From a virus: a stretch of 33,562 nt of DNA. Every line of letters begins with the position of its first letter. Position 1 is the stretch's first letter. A model generated the notes under the pieces. That model ran no database searches. It worked only from the letters and a program-made list of their open reading frames with translations, and was not told where the DNA came from. The stretch spans positions 1 to 33,562 of IMG/VR virus record IMGVR_UViG_3300025872_002673. One strand, given 5' to 3'. Below are positions 4,482-14,915 of this stretch, one piece after another. The translations under genes were made by a program, and so were the position numbers.

Positions 4482-7400
4482 GGAGTTCCTTCTAGAGTTT
4501 TGTTGGCATCTTCAATTGCTTTTCGCCTGGCTTCTGCTTCTGCGTCTTCTTCGGTGGTCTGAGTGGGTTCTTCAGCCGGTGGCACATACTCTTCAGCAGG
4601 CACCACACCCTTCACACCCCTCTCATCCAATCCATTCAACCAATCTGTTACTGCTTCTTCCAGAATATCCTTGAGTTCTTCGTATTCATTATCCGCTTTT
4701 TCTGCTGCGCTCTTGTAACCACCTGGTAGAGTTCCTTCTTTGTATTTGTCTGCAATCTGTTGCATGCGTTTCTTTTTCCACACACCCAGACGATCCATCA
4801 TCTCTTTCTTCCAGGCTTCACTGACTCTTTTGGCAGTCTTGGCAGAGTCCACAGGTACCGCACCAAGTCCTGTCGCTTGAGTGAATGCATACTTGGCCTT
4901 CTCACGCCAATTTTTGTAATCAATGTTCGCATCATCTGGCCTTCCTTTGGCCAAGAGTTCTACACCCTTATCAGTTCCAAAGATCACATTGCCAATGTTC
5001 ACCAACCTTCTGACACCACCTGGGGTCACCAACCCTACCATTGCTTCTCCTAGGTCTGTAGTGTCACCAGTCTCTGCCGCATCTTTGAGTTTGGCATAGA
5101 ATTCGAATGCCTGGCTTCCACCAATGCCTAACAATTTCATCATTGCAGGAACTGTTTCAGGTGTATTGAGACCTTGCCTCTTCACCTCGGCAACTGCCAG
5201 GTTATATGCTAGTGTCTCTTCCTCTTTAGTTGCTTTGGTGTTTGGATCCATGGCAATTTTCAAATACTTGTCGACCTGTCTAGTTTCAGTGCGTTCTGCA
5301 AATTCGTCTGCAATGCCTTCTAGAATGTTGAGGTATGTTTGGGTTCCTTCAAACCAGTTTGCCGAAGAGAACCTAGCAATGTTTGCTGCTTCTTCGGTTC
5401 CTCTACCTGTGAGTCTCAGTGCTCCAGGTGAGACAGGATCACCACCGTAGAGTTTTCTGACATCAGGATCTTCTGCAGTCACCTTTGATGCTGCCACCAT
5501 CATGGCTTTTCTTCCTGCATCTTGCAAAGCTTTTTGTGTGATTGCTCTGTTGACAGCATTAGAGGTTGATGAAATACCGTCTGCAGAAGACAACATGAAG
5601 TTCAACATACCCCTTTTGAAAGGAGGTGCGCTCAGTGCCTTGAAACCGTAAGTGTAGAACGGAGAACCAGCACCGACAATCGGTTGTCTTGCCAACCAGT
5701 TGAGGTATCCTGGTGTTCTACTGTAGTCAAAGATCAGGCCACCTGCCATGGCACCTGCACCCTTGGCCAACACATCATCGATTGCCGCGGCCGAAGAGAG
5801 AGCACGAGTGCTGGCATACTTGGCACCTGTGACTCTTTCTGAGAAGAGGTATCCACTGCCTTGTCTTGTCATGGTTCCACGACTGTTGACACCAGTTGGA
5901 AATGAGATGCTTTCACCTTCTGCCAGGTTTGAGGCATAGGTAGCCAGGTCATCGAACTTGGCAGTGAATGTTCTCAACATTGCACCTTGGTCACCCCATT
6001 CCATCAATTTGCCACCTGCCGCCAGCGCTTTATCAAATGTCTTGTTCAGAACTTTTCTGACAGGTCCTGGCATTGTGTTGAGATTTCTTGTCTCATCCAA
6101 CATGAATTGCAATCCTAAGTCTGCATTCATCTTATCACCACCAAAAAGACCTGACCTCTGTGCAGCGCGGTAAGCTCTAGCTCTGGTGGCATCGTCAGCC
6201 ATGTTTCCAAGTTCTCCAAGTCCTGCTCCTTGCAACACGGTCTTCGAAGGTGCTTCACCCTTTAGAAACCTAGCATAGTCTACCAGGTAAGCTCTGACCA
6301 ACTCCATTTCAGTGAAAGGTGTGGTACCAAACTTCACTGATGCAGCAATGGCATTGCCTACAATGTTTGAGATCAGTGAAGGTGGATTCAGAGGAATTGC
6401 ACCAGCCTTCAAGAAGCTGTTCAATCTTCCCATTAGAGTTTCTGTCTGTTTTCTGAAAGCTGTTTGATTTTCTTGAACTTCCTGCAGGTAAGCCAGTGGT
6501 CTAGAGACATTGATTGGTGTACCTGCATCTGTGGCAACCCCTTTCAAAGGTTTCATTTCTTCCAGTCTCTGCAAAAGTGGACGGTAAGAAGAATCCTTGA
6601 TTGCTACACCTCTGACGTAAGAGGTCAAATTGTTGAGTTCTTGTGCACCTAATCCTAGCACATTTGGTAGTGAAGTTTTGTACTTGTCTGCGGTCTGTGC
6701 CAAGTCAATGGTGTTGTCAGCAAGTCTCACAACTTTGTCTGCTTCGTCTGCAGTTCTAAAAATTTCATTGTGTTTTCTTGTTTGTACTTCATCTGCCAAC
6801 CTAGCAAATCCACTTTGAATGGACCTTTGCAAATCTGCGGCAGTGAATTTGAATTTTTGATTTGGGCCACCACCAGCACCCAGTGCATCATCCAAAGCTC
6901 TGGCTAACTGTTGAACACCTTCTGAAGCACCTGCAAATGTAGGATTTAGTGCACTTCCACCCACTGTCCTGAGTCGATAGGGTGCATCACCAGACTTACT
7001 CAATTCTTCTGTCAGCATTCCTAGGAACTGAGCTCGTTCTACAGGAGTAGCTTGAACAGCATTTCCTCTTGCATTTTTTGGTGCTTTCAACCACTCTTCA
7101 ATGTCTGCGAATGGGACTCTTTTCACATTTCTGTTCTGTCCAAGAGCTGATTGCAAAGCCTTTCCAGCTTCATCCATTGTGTAACCATTTCTTACAAGAA
7201 CTTCAATGGCATCTTGAGAAAAGTCAAGTAACCTGGCCATTTGCATGTAACCTTTTCCGACTTTTGCGGTCTTTGCTGCTTCTTCTGCCGCAGCAACTAC
7301 CCATTCAGGATTCAGTTTTGGCATGCCATTTGCGTCTAAGATGAGAGCACCTGATGCATCTCTGAGTTCTCTCTCTAAGACAGGTAATCCTTGTCTGGAA

Positions 7401-8911
7401 CGTTGAAGTGTGACTTTTGAACTGGCTTGATTCAGTGTCTGTTCATCAAACAATCTTCTGGCAAGACTGGACTTGGAAAGGTTACCGAACTCTTCAGCAG
7501 TCCCAGCAACTTGTCCTGCTGCAATGGCACCAGACAGTGTACTTGGTCTGTCCAAAGCACCTGCTTCCAAGGAAGTGACAACATCTGCAGTTGCAGCAAC
7601 CGCTGGTTTTGCACCCTTAGGTCCTGCTTCTAATGCACCACCAACTTTCTCACCAAAAATGTCACTGAGTTTTTTGAGTGCTTTTTCAGTTCCTGCACCT
7701 TCAGCAAAGGCTTCTTCCATCAATGCTGTGATTTTAGGATCTCTGTTATAGAACTTGTCCATCACGAACTGTGAAGTCTGACCCAAACGTCTGGCAACCA
7801 CATCAGCAGTTGTACCCAATGCCTGTGTCCACTTTTCACCTGCTGCAAGTCTCCACGCTCCTAATTTGCTAGCAACTCTTCCAGCACCTGGCAGAACTTT
7901 TAGTGCTGCAGCACCACCTTCTATTGCAGGAATGTACATCAACATTGTAGACAGTGGTGCAGCTCTAAGTTGATCGTAGAAGTCTACACCTGGAACTGAG
8001 AGTGCCGCGGCTGTTGCCATGGTTGGCAACATTTCTTTTCCAGTTTCTTTTCCTATGGCAAATGAAGATTTTTCTTTGGGAGCTTCAAATTCTTCAAAAG
8101 GTGCCATGATTAGTCTGGGCAAGAACATGATCAGATTGCCAGCATCCTCAGTGAATGCACTGAATGCACCGTGCAATGAACTGCCTTCGTATTTTTTCAA
8201 GGCTTCTTCCTGCGCAGCACGAATCTTCAGGCCAGTAGGTGTGTTTTTGATCATGTCAGCAAGAGTAGATTTTGGATTATCAACTACATTTTTTTGCCAA
8301 GCTTCTCTTTCTGCAGTTTCTTGCCTTTTCCTTGCAACAGCAGCTTCAGGAGTTTCCATTGCCAGTTGTTGTTCTCTGGCTACTCTTTCTGCCTCTTCAC
8401 CGAATGGTGTCATTTCATAAAGCTTTTGACCTATGCCTGTAAAGAATCCACCTGTACGTGCAAGACTCTCTCCTAGATCAGTGACGCCACCACGGAGTTC
8501 TGTTCCACGCTTAGATTCTTCCACAGCCAACGCTGCTTCTCTAACGTCTCCCAACAGAGAAGTCTCTTCAGGTGTGGATGTAGTTTCTTCCTCAATGCCT
8601 AACGTTTCACTTCCTAAAGCAGGAGGTTCAGGTTCTAATGCAAACTCAGGTCTATCCTCTCTGCCACCAGTTGCAGCAGATGGGAAATAGATCTCTTCAG
8701 CCAGTTCAGGTCTTGCTGCGGCAACACCTCTTTTTCTAATGGCTCTAGGAGATTGTACGTATGCTTGACGTAAGGTGGTTCCTTCAGGCAAATTGTAATG
8801 AGGAGCACCATACTGCTTTTCAAATTCCTTAGCAATCTGATCTTCAGACATTCCAGCTTTTTTGTACTGCTGGACAAGTGATCCAACTGTTTGCAGTGGT
8901 TTAGGCGGCAT
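4478..8911 (-). CDS. Very large internal virion (DNA ejection) protein, 1477 aa
   Basis: This is the largest gene in the window. Size, position after two Ala/Gln/Glu-rich virion proteins and before the fibre and lysis genes, and long helical Ala-rich composition match the biggest ejection protein of T7-like and related podoviruses (T7 gp16 position). Such proteins leave the capsid first and build a conduit across the Gram-negative envelope. I find no lysozyme or transglycosylase motif in the amino-terminal part, unlike T7 gp16. Several Gly/Ala-rich hydrophobic stretches (around residue 330, for example) could interact with membranes. AGGAG sits upstream. The assignment rests on context and composition, not on a recognised domain. 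Confidence 0.65.
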   Translation of the reverse strand: MPPKPLQTVGSLVQQYKKAGMSEDQIAKEFEKQYGAPHYNLPEGTTLRQAYVQSPRAIRKRGVAAARPELAEEIYFPSAATGGREDRPEFALEPEPPALGSETLGIEEETTSTPEETSLLGDVREAALAVEESKRGTELRGGVTDLGESLARTGGFFTGIGQKLYEMTPFGEEAERVAREQQLAMETPEAAVARKRQETAEREAWQKNVVDNPKSTLADMIKNTPTGLKIRAAQEEALKKYEGSSLHGAFSAFTEDAGNLIMFLPRLIMAPFEEFEAPKEKSSFAIGKETGKEMLPTMATAAALSVPGVDFYDQLRAAPLSTMLMYIPAIEGGAAALKVLPGAGRVASKLGAWRLAAGEKWTQALGTTADVVARRLGQTSQFVMDKFYNRDPKITALMEEAFAEGAGTEKALKKLSDIFGEKVGGALEAGPKGAKPAVAATADVVTSLEAGALDRPSTLSGAIAAGQVAGTAEEFGNLSKSSLARRLFDEQTLNQASSKVTLQRSRQGLPVLERELRDASGALILDANGMPKLNPEWVVAAAEEAAKTAKVGKGYMQMARLLDFSQDAIEVLVRNGYTMDEAGKALQSALGQNRNVKRVPFADIEEWLKAPKNARGNAVQATPVERAQFLGMLTEELSKSGDAPYRLRTVGGSALNPTFAGASEGVQQLARALDDALGAGGGPNQKFKFTAADLQRSIQSGFARLADEVQTRKHNEIFRTADEADKVVRLADNTIDLAQTADKYKTSLPNVLGLGAQELNNLTSYVRGVAIKDSSYRPLLQRLEEMKPLKGVATDAGTPINVSRPLAYLQEVQENQTAFRKQTETLMGRLNSFLKAGAIPLNPPSLISNIVGNAIAASVKFGTTPFTEMELVRAYLVDYARFLKGEAPSKTVLQGAGLGELGNMADDATRARAYRAAQRSGLFGGDKMNADLGLQFMLDETRNLNTMPGPVRKVLNKTFDKALAAGGKLMEWGDQGAMLRTFTAKFDDLATYASNLAEGESISFPTGVNSRGTMTRQGSGYLFSERVTGAKYASTRALSSAAAIDDVLAKGAGAMAGGLIFDYSRTPGYLNWLARQPIVGAGSPFYTYGFKALSAPPFKRGMLNFMLSSADGISSTSNAVNRAITQKALQDAGRKAMMVAASKVTAEDPDVRKLYGGDPVSPGALRLTGRGTEEAANIARFSSANWFEGTQTYLNILEGIADEFAERTETRQVDKYLKIAMDPNTKATKEEETLAYNLAVAEVKRQGLNTPETVPAMMKLLGIGGSQAFEFYAKLKDAAETGDTTDLGEAMVGLVTPGGVRRLVNIGNVIFGTDKGVELLAKGRPDDANIDYKNWREKAKYAFTQATGLGAVPVDSAKTAKRVSEAWKKEMMDRLGVWKKKRMQQIADKYKEGTLPGGYKSAAEKADNEYEELKDILEEAVTDWLNGLDERGVKGVVPAEEYVPPAEEPTQTTEEDAEAEARRKAIEDANKTLEGTP

Positions 8912-8926
8912 GCATTCTCCTGATTA

Positions 8927-11359
8927 TTATTTCTTTTCTGGTTCTCTCTTTTCTTCTTTTCTCTTTTGAACAGCACCAGCGCCTGGATATGTCTTTTCAT
9001 AAATGTCCAAACTATCTTCAGCACGCTGCCTATGTGAATTTGCTCTGTCTCTGAGTCCCTTCGCAGCATCGGCAGCAGCTTTGGCATCCTGTTCACGTCT
9101 TTGAATGTCAGACAATTGTCTCCTGGCTTCTGCTGCTTTTTTGACCGCGGCATCGACTGCAGGTTTTTCTTTGATGCGCACCTTTTCAGGTGGTGTGTAT
9201 TTTGCATCTCGCTCCAATTGGGCTTTTTGTTTTGGATCTGCTGCGTAACCTGCAATTTTATCCATGTTTGCAGCTTGAGAATCCAAGTCTTTTGCTGCTT
9301 GGTTATTTCTGACAATGTCATTTGCCAAACCGGTCTGGTCATTCAATGAAACTCTTTGAGCAAATGTCAAACCACCACCGCCACCTCTTGGTCTTCTGGC
9401 AGCTATCAAGGCAGCCTGTGCTCTCTTGATGTCATTTGCCATTTTGCCAATTTTCTCATCAAGTTTTGCTTGCCTGAGGTAATCTTCAGTTCTTGTCTTG
9501 GCAGCAGTTGCTCTTGCCTGTTCCATCTGTGCAGCAGTACCGACATCAGTTTTTCTGACTTCAGCTTCACCCTTTGCCACTTCACCAGGTCTCTTTGCTG
9601 CAGCAGTTGCAGATGCTTCCGCTTTGGCTCTTGCCTGTTCCTGTTTCAACAGTAAGTCATAGTAAGTGTCCTGTGCAGTCTTTCTGGGGAACATCTCCAC
9701 CACTGCCTTGCCCAGACCCAGGCGTCTTTCAGGATCTGTCTGTCCAAAACCAAATGCTTCGAAAACATTCTTCGGTCTGAACTCTAGGTTTCTGACTGCT
9801 TGTAACACCATCTGTTGCTTCTCAGGTGTGTCTGCCATTCTTGCAGCACCCATCACATCCTCAGTGGTTCTAAGTGCAGTGTATGGTTCTTGACCAGGTT
9901 CAGGTTCCAAACCAAGGCCTGACACGAACTTGTACCTCTCAACTCCTGCCTTGTCCAGACCATAACGTGTCATCAGGTCGGCGTCTTCAGGTGAGATGCC
10001 TCTTTCTTCAAGTCCCAATTTTGCACGTTCGGCAAGTTCAGGTCTCATTTGAGTTCTTTCGACTGCAGGATAAGGTGTTGCTGCAGTTGCTGGAACCGCT
10101 TCAGTACCAGAAGCTGCTGTCATTGCAACAGCATTTGCTGCAAGTTCATTGATGAGTTGCATTCTTTCTTTGTCGTCTTTTGCTTCCCTTATTCTCTTCA
10201 GGTAATCTTCAGCACCTGTGAATGTCGGAGGTCCAGCACCGACCTGTCCCTCAGGATAGACAGGTGTTGGAACTTGCGTGGTTGCAGTTGCAGGTGGTGC
10301 TGGTCTAGTTGCTGGAACAGCAGGTGCGGTAGCAACAGGTGCTCCAGCAACTGAGAACACAGGAGGTGCTGCAGGTGTGGGTGAAACAGGTGCAGTTGCT
10401 GGCATCTCCTTAGGAATTGCTGCGCCACCTGCCATTGCCTGTTCTAACCTGATACCTGGCATGATCCTCTCTTCCATTCTTTTCTTCATGTCTTCGGCAT
10501 ACTTGACAACCTTCTGTTTTTGTTCAGGAGACAGAACATCGTAACCGCCAGAGGCTTTGATACGAGCGATCAGTTGCTTTTCGGCCTTGTCTTCGTCCAT
10601 CAGATTATTGAGTTCAATAATGGTGTCTTTGAGTTCTTGACTACCTGGCACCATTCCTCTCATATCAGCGTAAAACTTATCAATTACCCTAGCACGGTTG
10701 ATCTGGTTGGCCTCCAATGGATCCATCTTTGCCCGTTTTGCTTGCTCAATTTGTTGCTGAGTGTAACCTTGCAGTGAAGCACCTGCCTGTTTTCTGGCTT
10801 CTGCTTCCGCTGCCGCTGCCACCTTATCGGCAGACATCTGAGTCTCTCTCATTCTCAAAAAGTCACCACGTGCATCCATCATTTCTGTTTTGGCGCGTTC
10901 GAAGTCTGTTTGTTCAGCAGTGACCTGTGCTCTGCGTTTTGCTGCGGCATATTTCATGCGTTGTTCAGGTGTCATTGCAGCATACGCCTGCTTTTCCTGC
11001 ATGCTCATGCCAACAGTTGGATCGTAACCACCAATGCCTTCGGGTCCAACAGTGGCAGTGCCAGGAATGACAGGCATCATGCCAGGACCGGGACTGACAG
11101 GTCTGTTCTCTTCTGCCTCTCTTTGGCGCCTGAGTTCTGTGCCCATGCCTTCTAGGGCACCACCCAATTTTTCACCTGCCGCTTTGACACCAGATGCCAA
11201 CACGGTCATGGCTGGAGACTCAGCCATCTTATCCACAAAACCGACCAACTTAGAGATACGCTCTATGGTCTGGTCAGGTGCATAAATTTTCTTACCGTAA
11301 GCAGTTCCTGCATAGTTTTTGAGAAACTCTTCTGTCGAGGGAATTATTACACGCGCCAT
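8927..11359 (-). CDS. Internal virion (ejection) protein, 810 aa
   Basis: A long Ala/Lys/Glu/Gln-rich protein, mainly coiled-coil, interrupted near residues 315-385 by a Pro/Ala/Val/Thr-rich linker (APVATAPAVPATRPAPP) that would be flexible. Another Lys/Arg/Asp-rich helical segment forms the tail, which ends in KKREEKREPEKK-like charges. It sits between two other ejection-type genes with AAGGAG upstream. By analogy to T7 gp15-like proteins it would be packaged in the head and ejected to help DNA transit. The function is inferred from order and composition. Confidence 0.6.
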   Translation of the reverse strand: MARVIIPSTEEFLKNYAGTAYGKKIYAPDQTIERISKLVGFVDKMAESPAMTVLASGVKAAGEKLGGALEGMGTELRRQREAEENRPVSPGPGMMPVIPGTATVGPEGIGGYDPTVGMSMQEKQAYAAMTPEQRMKYAAAKRRAQVTAEQTDFERAKTEMMDARGDFLRMRETQMSADKVAAAAEAEARKQAGASLQGYTQQQIEQAKRAKMDPLEANQINRARVIDKFYADMRGMVPGSQELKDTIIELNNLMDEDKAEKQLIARIKASGGYDVLSPEQKQKVVKYAEDMKKRMEERIMPGIRLEQAMAGGAAIPKEMPATAPVSPTPAAPPVFSVAGAPVATAPAVPATRPAPPATATTQVPTPVYPEGQVGAGPPTFTGAEDYLKRIREAKDDKERMQLINELAANAVAMTAASGTEAVPATAATPYPAVERTQMRPELAERAKLGLEERGISPEDADLMTRYGLDKAGVERYKFVSGLGLEPEPGQEPYTALRTTEDVMGAARMADTPEKQQMVLQAVRNLEFRPKNVFEAFGFGQTDPERRLGLGKAVVEMFPRKTAQDTYYDLLLKQEQARAKAEASATAAAKRPGEVAKGEAEVRKTDVGTAAQMEQARATAAKTRTEDYLRQAKLDEKIGKMANDIKRAQAALIAARRPRGGGGGLTFAQRVSLNDQTGLANDIVRNNQAAKDLDSQAANMDKIAGYAADPKQKAQLERDAKYTPPEKVRIKEKPAVDAAVKKAAEARRQLSDIQRREQDAKAAADAAKGLRDRANSHRQRAEDSLDIYEKTYPGAGAVQKRKEEKREPEKK

Positions 11360-11367
11360 GTTTCTCC

Positions 11368-12147
11368 TTATAGATCTGACTTGCTCCAGGTATCAATGCC
11401 TGGTCCATCGAATGTTCCATTGTAAATGGAGTCAATAATTTTCTGGTATGCAGCTTTTGCTTTTGGAGAAGTTGCTGCCACCTGCTTTGCTCTGATCTCT
11501 TCTAGAATTTTCTTGACATCATCAGCGGTGGTTCTCATTGGACCACCAATTCTGTTGACAGTTTCCTGAGCATCAGACGCAGCATCGATGGCTTCTTGCT
11601 CGTAGGCTTTTTCCTGTTCTAGCAACTTCTTCTTAGCAATGGTGGCAGAAGTTCTGGCCTCTGTGGCTTCACCTTCTCTAGCAGCGACTGCCGCGGCGGT
11701 GTCAGCAAGAATGCCTGCCTCGGTTACACCCGCTGTTTGTGCCGCCATTTGAGAAAGACCCACACCGCGACCGCCCTCACCGAGTCCACGGTAAGAAGAC
11801 AGTGCCTGCGCTGCTTTCAACCTAGCAGCTCTCTGTGCGGCGGTTCCTGCTTCCTGAGCAGCACCAATTGCTTTCTCTGCAGCACCGACCTGCTTCTCCA
11901 AAGCACCGACAGTCTCACCCAGAAGACCCATCTCTTCTTCGTAAATGCCAGTGTCTAGTTTTCTCTCATACTTTCCAGTCTGTGGGTTGAGATAGAATGC
12001 ATAACCCTCACCTGCTTTGGCTTCGGTCAGGCCTTCATCTGTGGGTTGTCCAGGAAAAGCCTTTTTGTAGTCTTCGATTGGAATTGTCTTTTTGCCAGTC
12101 TTGAAACTCTTTCCACCAGCACCGTATCCGATTTGTTGTTCTGCCAT
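11368..12147 (-). CDS. Internal virion (ejection) protein, 259 aa
   Basis: The front 60 residues are mixed (KAFPGQPTDEGLTEAKAG), followed by a long helical Ala/Glu/Gln/Thr-rich region (residues 75-215) typical of small ejection proteins in T7-like phages (gp14 position). It is the first of three consecutive genes of rising size with this composition, each with a strong AGGAG. It likely inserts in the outer membrane or starts the ejection channel. Role inferred from synteny; no diagnostic motif seen. Confidence 0.55.
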   Translation of the reverse strand: MAEQQIGYGAGGKSFKTGKKTIPIEDYKKAFPGQPTDEGLTEAKAGEGYAFYLNPQTGKYERKLDTGIYEEEMGLLGETVGALEKQVGAAEKAIGAAQEAGTAAQRAARLKAAQALSSYRGLGEGGRGVGLSQMAAQTAGVTEAGILADTAAAVAAREGEATEARTSATIAKKKLLEQEKAYEQEAIDAASDAQETVNRIGGPMRTTADDVKKILEEIRAKQVAATSPKAKAAYQKIIDSIYNGTFDGPGIDTWSKSDL

Positions 12148-12175
12148 TTTCGTCTCCTGTATTCTTTACAGTTCT

Positions 12176-14011
12176 CTATGTTGCAGTCGACATCTTTCCA
12201 ATGATGTAGACCCAGCACTTAGATGTTCCAATATATTGTGTCTGTTCAAACGGACCGTTAGCAAACGGAGGATCTGAATAAGACAGACCATACGTTGGAT
12301 CAGTGTCATCCATTACCCACCTGACATCTAAGAACAATTCTTCTCCCACAGTGAGCGGTGTTCTTTTAGAACCTGGTGCGCCCACAATACCTACTGAAGT
12401 TCTGCTTTTTGTTCCTAGGTCAGACTTGCCTACAAAGTATGGGTTGCCTTCGTCGTAGTAAGAACGTGTGCCTCTTCCGTCAGTCACATCACGAACCAAT
12501 GGAATTTGAAAAATTTCCTGGTCTGCTAGGTATCCTGGCAGGCCACTGGGCACACCACTGTCTATCATCTCACCAAAGTCAGGTGGAACAAGACCGTCAA
12601 CCACTTGATCAACCAAAAAGTTGAATTTGCTTGGGTTGAAAAATTCTGCATAAGCCACTTGTTCATACTTCTTAGATTCTGACCTGAGACCAGACGCAAT
12701 GCCCACACCAATTCGTCTTCTGAATGTGGGTGAGATGGGTTGCTGTGCTGCGCCATTCCTGGGTCTTTCAGGGTTCAGAGGAGCACCTGCAGTCACCGCG
12801 TGGCTACCGTAGTCATGTACAGCAAAAACATGGTGAATGACAAAAGGTTGAGAAATAGGAATTAGGCGTTGGTCAGCAATGGGATATGTGAAATACCTGC
12901 CTTCTCCACCGCCAAAGTTTCCTGAAGGACCCCACGGAATGCCTACCTGGTTGAGATCTGAAGACCTCACATCAAGCCACCCGCCAAACATCGGTACCAC
13001 CATGCAAAAGTAAGAAGCATCTTCAATAATTCTTTTGCGCGGCGGTGTGTTCGAACGAAGGTCGTAACCAGAAGAAATGCCTTCGACAGCAATTGCATCC
13101 ACTTTCTCAATGTTTGTTTGCACTCTACCATTGTCAGCAATGCCTGCCCTGGCAGTCGGGTTTGCACCTGCAACTGCCGTGTCCAGTGCCAGTGTGGCAT
13201 TGATGGGGTTGGCTTCCTTGAGTGGAAAATTCTGAATTGAGTAGTCAGGAAATTCACCTTGCAAAATGTCTCTTTGCACCAACCGCGTCTCAAAGTCCAA
13301 CTTCACTGTCAAAGAGATCGGAGCAAAACGCTCAAGAGCATCTCTAGTAGTGTAGAGTTCAGGAAAATTGATCTTGAGCAGGTAAGTCCTGAACGGATGG
13401 AACAGTTTATCAATGCCTGTGATGAAGTAGGGGTTGAAACGCACCACATCAGAGTTGAAAACTTCACCACCAACTGTCGTCTTGTAGATGCTTTTGGGTG
13501 CAATGTTCTGAGACTTTACCGCAGTCGAAGCATTGTAGTTGCTGTAAGCCTGCATCTTCTCACGGATCTCAATTTCAAAAGTGTACCTGTTAGCAAAAGT
13601 AGGATTGACTGTCGCAACTCCACCTGTGTTATCGTTCTCAGAGACTACACCAAAATTGTTCATGTAGGTGTCAAATGACACAGACAATGAAACTAGGTTT
13701 GGCATCTCAATGGTACCAATTTGTTTGAGCCACTGGTCTTGCAAAGGTGGCAAAATGATGGGAACATTGAGACCCTGTGGATCTACTGAGAACCTAGCAT
13801 CAGTTGCCGGCACTTGGTCCGTGTAGCAAAAGTCTTCTGCTAGCAACCGTGGCCAATTGAATGTCAGTGAGAACTTACCGTTATTGAGTGTCATGTTCTC
13901 AGTGTCAATTTCACCTGACATCAGGTCTTCGATCTGCGACTTGTTAGAGTTCCAGTGGTCAGTGTTGAGCGCTGTTCCTCTAGCTAGATCTTTTTTACGT
14001 ATCTTAGCCAT
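12176..14011 (-). CDS. Large virion protein, probable tail or capsid-surface protein, 611 aa
   Basis: A beta-rich 611-aa protein whose first 45 residues (MAKIRKKDLARGTALNTDHW) look like an attachment segment, followed by a globular region with many aromatic and glycine residues. Its start overlaps the end of the preceding gene, and GGAGAG is in place. It lies between the tail/nozzle set and the ejection proteins. It could be a tail spike, a tail accessory protein or a head fibre. No catalytic motif such as a depolymerase signature is apparent. Confidence 0.5.
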   Translation of the reverse strand: MAKIRKKDLARGTALNTDHWNSNKSQIEDLMSGEIDTENMTLNNGKFSLTFNWPRLLAEDFCYTDQVPATDARFSVDPQGLNVPIILPPLQDQWLKQIGTIEMPNLVSLSVSFDTYMNNFGVVSENDNTGGVATVNPTFANRYTFEIEIREKMQAYSNYNASTAVKSQNIAPKSIYKTTVGGEVFNSDVVRFNPYFITGIDKLFHPFRTYLLKINFPELYTTRDALERFAPISLTVKLDFETRLVQRDILQGEFPDYSIQNFPLKEANPINATLALDTAVAGANPTARAGIADNGRVQTNIEKVDAIAVEGISSGYDLRSNTPPRKRIIEDASYFCMVVPMFGGWLDVRSSDLNQVGIPWGPSGNFGGGEGRYFTYPIADQRLIPISQPFVIHHVFAVHDYGSHAVTAGAPLNPERPRNGAAQQPISPTFRRRIGVGIASGLRSESKKYEQVAYAEFFNPSKFNFLVDQVVDGLVPPDFGEMIDSGVPSGLPGYLADQEIFQIPLVRDVTDGRGTRSYYDEGNPYFVGKSDLGTKSRTSVGIVGAPGSKRTPLTVGEELFLDVRWVMDDTDPTYGLSYSDPPFANGPFEQTQYIGTSKCWVYIIGKMSTAT

Positions 14012-14915
14012 TTGTCTTTCTCTCCAGATATGTTAGAGTATTGCTCCACATGAAACGCTTCCACGTTTGATATCCTTCATCTACAGCAGTTGCCCACTCA
14101 TTGACAGGCCCCTCTTCACCTTCTACTTGTGTGTAGTTTGGCATGAAAATGTTGACTCTGACACGTGACTTTGCAGGAATGGGTGCGTTGATCTCTTTTG
14201 CCTGAATTTCGAAACCTCGAGTGTATTCTAATTTATCTGGCAAAGTTGGTAACATGTCAGGTGTGGACCAGATGTCAGCTTCTAACAGACGTTGAGAACT
14301 CATAGCAAAGAAATTTTTGTGCACTGTCAATGCCACCTGAGAAGCATCTTGCTGGTTATTAGGTGAGTCTACAGTCAGTGAGACCACAATGTCTTCCAAA
14401 GGATAGGTTGGTTCCAAAGGTGCTGGTGCATTTGAGTACCACTTGAAGTCAGCAGGATCGGTGTAAATTTGTGAATAGTTAGGATCTGCCATGTGCATAA
14501 ATATGTCGAGGTCTGTGACTATGATCGGTTCTTCTGTCCAAAATGACATTTGCCAGTTCCAACCCGTTGCGACTCCTGCAATGGGAGAACTGGGTGGTAC
14601 GCATGTGACTCCATAAGGATCGTTAGACTTCAACCTCTCATCACGAATTGCTGTCAAGGCATTCGTGGTTGGTATCACAGGCAAAAATGGCGCCACACCA
14701 GTCTCAACACCTACGTTTATGGGAAATGTTGGCACAACAATTTGTGGAGGACACTCACCCCACACCACCTGCTTTTGAATGGTGGATGATGTGTCAATGT
14801 CAGGACCGATGTTGTTGAGACTTTCAAAAATGTCATGAATGCCCTGTTCAAAACCCTCAGTGTCGAGCACAGTCTTGTCTTCAAATTGTTGCAAAGTAAG
14901 TTTTCTAGTGCTCAT
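14004..14915 (-). CDS. Virion protein, probable tail accessory, 303 aa
   Basis: The start (MSTRKLTLQQFEDK) overlaps the stop of the 173-codon gene by four bases (ATGA), with GGAG five bases before it. The open frame extends to 14972, but that part is out of place. The mature sequence is beta-rich with many Pro and Asn residues, and ends in an aromatic segment (WKRFMWSNTLTYLERK). It precedes the 611-aa protein with a small overlap and may form a complex with it. Function otherwise unknown. Confidence 0.5.
   Translation of the reverse strand: MSTRKLTLQQFEDKTVLDTEGFEQGIHDIFESLNNIGPDIDTSSTIQKQVVWGECPPQIVVPTFPINVGVETGVAPFLPVIPTTNALTAIRDERLKSNDPYGVTCVPPSSPIAGVATGWNWQMSFWTEEPIIVTDLDIFMHMADPNYSQIYTDPADFKWYSNAPAPLEPTYPLEDIVVSLTVDSPNNQQDASQVALTVHKNFFAMSSQRLLEADIWSTPDMLPTLPDKLEYTRGFEIQAKEINAPIPAKSRVRVNIFMPNYTQVEGEEGPVNEWATAVDEGYQTWKRFMWSNTLTYLERKTNG

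Noticed and set aside
8635-9342. 235-codon minus-strand frame overlapping the two ejection genes
   Set aside because: It is Lys/Gln-rich shadow coding over the end of one real gene and the start of another, with no ribosome site.
12967-13293. 108-codon minus-strand frame within the 611-aa gene
   Set aside because: Out-of-frame shadow; no start signal and unnatural composition.
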